NCBI GenBank assembly: GCA_028704125.1
Contig: JAQVLM010000023.1
Location: 1-15,013, forward strand
From: Opitutales bacterium
GTDB lineage: Bacteria > Verrucomicrobiota > Verrucomicrobiia > Opitutales > JAFGAQ01
DNA length: 15,013 nucleotides
Direction: 5' to 3'
Numbering within the stretch: the stretch's first letter is position 1; each line of letters begins with the position of its first letter. The translations under genes and the position numbers were made by a program. The notes beneath the pieces are model-generated. The model did not search any database. It was given only the letters and a program-made list of their open reading frames with translations, and was not told the DNA's origin. Shown piece by piece: positions 13,158 to 15,013 of the stretch.

Positions 13158-14117
13158 ATGAATCGTCAAAGCGGACTATTGTTTTCTTTTGGTCTACTCG
13201 TTGTTTTGGGTGGGCTTCTTCTCTATCCCAGCCTATACGTGGTGGAGGAAACTGAGCAGGTGATTCTCACCCAATTTGGGGAGATTCAAGGGGAGCCCGT
13301 GACCGAAGCCGGTTTGCATTGGAGGCTTCCGTTCATCCAAAAGGTCAATGTGCTGGAGAAACGGATCCTTTCGTGGGATGGTGAAAGCAGCGAGCTTCCA
13401 ACAAAGGATAAGCTGTTTGTGCGCATCGACAGTTTTGCGAGATGGAAGATCAAGGATCCCCAGACGTTTTTCCTCAGGCTTCGCAATGAGAAGACCGCGT
13501 TGACACGTTTGGATGACATTCTTGACAGTGCGGCTCGTGAGGCGATTGCCAACCACGTGTTGCTGGAGATTGTGCGTTCGGAAAACCGGGAAGTGCAACT
13601 GGAAGAAGAACTTGAGCAATTGGGTTCCGATGTGATTGGTCGGCTTGACCAAATTTCGGTAGGAAGAGACCGCATTGAGCGCATGATTGTATCAGCCGCG
13701 CAGCCCACGTTGGAGAGCCTTGGAATTGAGTTGTTGGATTTGCGAATCAAGCGCTTGAACTACAATGACAATGTGCAGCGTCAGATTTTCCAGCGTATGA
13801 TCAGTGAACGCGAACAGATCGCCGCCCGTTTTCGCAGTGAAGGGGAGGGTGAGGCCGCTCGCATTCTCGGGCAGCGTGACCGCGATTTGCGCGATATCCA
13901 ATCCGAAGCGTATCGTGTCGGGCAGGAAATAATGGGCGTGGCCGATGCAGAAGCTTCCGCGATTTACGCGCAGGCTTACGGTGGCACAGCTGAGGCTCAG
14001 GAATACTATGAGTTTGTGAAAACCTTGGAGACATTGGAGCAGACTTTGACAGACGACTCCATGATCATCCTTTCCACCGACAGTGACCTGTTCAGGCCGT
14101 TCAGTGGGCTGGAATAG
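13158..14117 (+). CDS. hflC: HflC, SPFH-domain membrane protease modulator subunit
   Basis: A 319-residue SPFH protein, about the length of E. coli HflC. One membrane segment at about 6-24 is followed by YVVEETEQVILTQFGE, 'GLHWRLPFIQKVNVLEKR', 'RIDSFARWKIKDPQTFF' and REAIANHVLLEIVRSENRE, then 'GIELLDLRIKRLNYNDNV', RMISEREQIAARFRSEGEGEAARI and the coiled-coil tail ending near a YYEFVKTLETLEQTL helix. This order is characteristic of HflC. A GGGAG site at 13146-13150 lies seven bases before the ATG and supports the start. The gene is in an operon with hflK; the FtsH partner is not in the window. No clear terminator follows on the plus strand. Confidence 0.93.
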   Translation: MNRQSGLLFSFGLLVVLGGLLLYPSLYVVEETEQVILTQFGEIQGEPVTEAGLHWRLPFIQKVNVLEKRILSWDGESSELPTKDKLFVRIDSFARWKIKDPQTFFLRLRNEKTALTRLDDILDSAAREAIANHVLLEIVRSENREVQLEEELEQLGSDVIGRLDQISVGRDRIERMIVSAAQPTLESLGIELLDLRIKRLNYNDNVQRQIFQRMISEREQIAARFRSEGEGEAARILGQRDRDLRDIQSEAYRVGQEIMGVADAEASAIYAQAYGGTAEAQEYYEFVKTLETLEQTLTDDSMIILSTDSDLFRPFSGLE

Positions 14118-14164
14118 GGTTGCTGAGTGATCGTTTACCACAGGCTTCCTTGAGATTTTGGAGG

Positions 14165-14190
14165 AAAAAGGGGTGGGTTTCGATACCCCT
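14165..14190 (-). terminator. Hairpin with T-run on the minus strand, downstream of hflC
   Basis: AGGGGT (14169-14174) pairs with ACCCCT (14185-14190) around a 10-base loop. Read on the minus strand the stem is followed by TTTTCC, like a terminator; on the plus strand no T-run follows. No minus-strand gene lies to the right within the window, so its role is unclear. The rest of 14118-14403 holds nothing I recognise. Confidence 0.2.
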
Positions 14191-14403
14191 GATCCCTTGA
14201 GTGTCATTCTCCATAACTCTCTAAACTCGGGCCGGTTTGAGTGGAGTTGTAGTTGTGGTAATTCATTTTCCGGCAAGCGCACGAATCTTTCCGATTGCCA
14301 AACCATCAGAACCGATGCAGTTTCGATCGCGTGAATCAACCGCTGTCCCGTTTCCTTTGTTCAGGTCCTCTGAATGGCAGCTGGTATTACGTAAAGGAAA
14401 ACA

Positions 14404-14595
14404 ATGAAAACCAAGATATGCCTCATCATGCTAGCCGTGCTTATTTCTGGATGCGCGACTGACTCGTCTACCTCGGCTACTGACAGCCAACTTAAGGATA
14501 AGGAGGTGAGTCCGTTGCTTCCGAAGGAAACTTCAAGTCTGATTATGGAAAAATCCCAATCCCGTTCGGCAGAGTCCAACAATCCGAGACCCTGA
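14404..14595 (+). CDS. Small predicted lipoprotein
   Basis: A 63-residue protein: MKTK start, hydrophobic ICLIMLAVL, and the lipobox LISGC with the lipidated cysteine at 17. The mature peptide is only about 47 residues, rich in serine, threonine and lysine, with no cysteine pairs or recognisable domain. AAAGGA about five bases before the ATG (14393-14398) is a good ribosome site and, with the clean lipobox, makes this a real gene despite its size. The role is unknown. It follows hflC by 286 bases and is probably transcribed separately. It could be a small envelope-tethered peptide. Confidence 0.7.
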   Translation: MKTKICLIMLAVLISGCATDSSTSATDSQLKDKEVSPLLPKETSSLIMEKSQSRSAESNNPRP

Positions 14596-14606
14596 CCCGG
14601 AGGTCA
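14593..14606 (+). terminator. Small hairpin overlapping the lipoprotein stop
   Basis: TGACC (14593-14597) and GGTCA (14602-14606) pair perfectly around CGGA, overlapping the stop codon of the small lipoprotein. The following bases are only moderately T-rich (AATTGTGTTATT), so termination is uncertain. Confidence 0.25.
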
Positions 14607-14695
14607 ATTGTGTTATTCTGTTCCCCACGGCGCGCTCGATTCCGTAATGTTTTTCCCCAGAATTGATTCGATGGTTCACTAAAGTAAACAATGGT

Positions 14696-15013
14696 ATGAA
14701 ATCACCGCACGAGGTCTGGATGGACGATCAGATGTCCCGCTTGGAGAAGGAAAAGAGAGAAAAACAATGGAACGGGTTTCTCGGAAGTGTTCGTGCCCCA
14801 TTGTGGCCGTATCTCATCAGTGTCGTTGCATGGCCGGTTCTTGTCATCGTTGTTTTGCTGTCAGATCGTTCCAGTAGAATATTTGGTCCATTTCTGTTGT
14901 TGCCGGGGCTACTATTTGTGGCCTCTCTTGGGCAGATTGTCACCATCAGTAAAAGGAGGCAAAAAGCTTGGCTTGCTCTGATCCAAACAGAAGCGCCGGA
15001 ATTGCACGCAAGG
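14696..15013 (+). CDS. Predicted two-helix membrane protein (N-terminal part, cut by window end)
   Basis: From ATG 14696 the frame stays open for 106 codons to the last base, so the gene continues past the window. The N-terminus is cytoplasm-like and highly charged (MDDQMSRLEKEKREKQW), then there are two hydrophobic segments: about residues 42-56 (YLISVVAWPVLVIVVLL) and about 64-79 (FGPFLLLPGLLFVASLG), separated by a short SDRSSR loop, followed by a basic SKRRQKAW stretch. The hairpin topology with both charged ends on the same side is plausible. I do not recognise the family. No strong SD is seen; AAAGTAAACAATGGT precedes the ATG. The frame is supported by length and by the coherent charge and hydrophobicity pattern rather than by homology. 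Confidence 0.55.
   Translation, partial: MKSPHEVWMDDQMSRLEKEKREKQWNGFLGSVRAPLWPYLISVVAWPVLVIVVLLSDRSSRIFGPFLLLPGLLFVASLGQIVTISKRRQKAWLALIQTEAPELHAR

Overview
The window looks like a stretch of chromosome from a Gram-negative heterotroph. Moderate-to-high GC, five predicted secreted proteins or lipoproteins, weak or absent Shine-Dalgarno sites at most starts, a two-gene secreted carbohydrate module and abundant degenerate intergenic repeats fit a Verrucomicrobiota-type (PVC group) bacterium, perhaps the Opitutia/Puniceicoccales side. This placement is an inference; the window holds no rRNA or marker gene that would settle it.

Layout. 1-378: C-terminal end of a DUF4143-type AAA ATPase. 379-1105: non-coding mosaic of short dispersed repeats and hairpins. 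1194-1958: hisF, standing alone and carrying unusual substitutions. 2090-4012 (minus): a split-barrel flavoprotein gene, then thiM and thiE, the thiazole-salvage branch of thiamine synthesis. 4193-5925 (minus): two lipoprotein genes, a TRAP-T/TatT-like helical-repeat protein and an alpha/beta hydrolase, joined by an ATGA stop/start overlap and followed by a good terminator. 6402-7896 (plus): an antibiotic-biosynthesis-monooxygenase-fold protein and an iron-type alcohol dehydrogenase in a tight two-gene operon. 7919-11076 (minus): a secreted DUF5060/DUF4038 glycosidase-like protein and a secreted two-domain beta-sandwich protein, again joined by an ATGA overlap. 11407-12069: a GNAT acetyltransferase. 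12167-14117: hflK-hflC, the membrane SPFH complex that modulates FtsH. 14404-14595: a tiny lipoprotein. 14696-15013: the start of a two-helix membrane protein cut by the window edge.

How the genes work together. Most units are short, independent operons. Three candidate promoters (upstream of the monooxygenase, the DUF5060/DUF4038 gene and hflK) share a 35-box beginning TTG, a 16-base spacer and a TA-starting 10-box, and at two of them the 35-box is identical (TTGCAT). I see no defence system, prophage, CRISPR array or complete mobile element. The least explained parts are the repeat mosaic at 379-1105, the divergent HisF, the monooxygenase/dehydrogenase pair with a replaced metal ligand, and the secreted DUF5060/DUF4038 pair.
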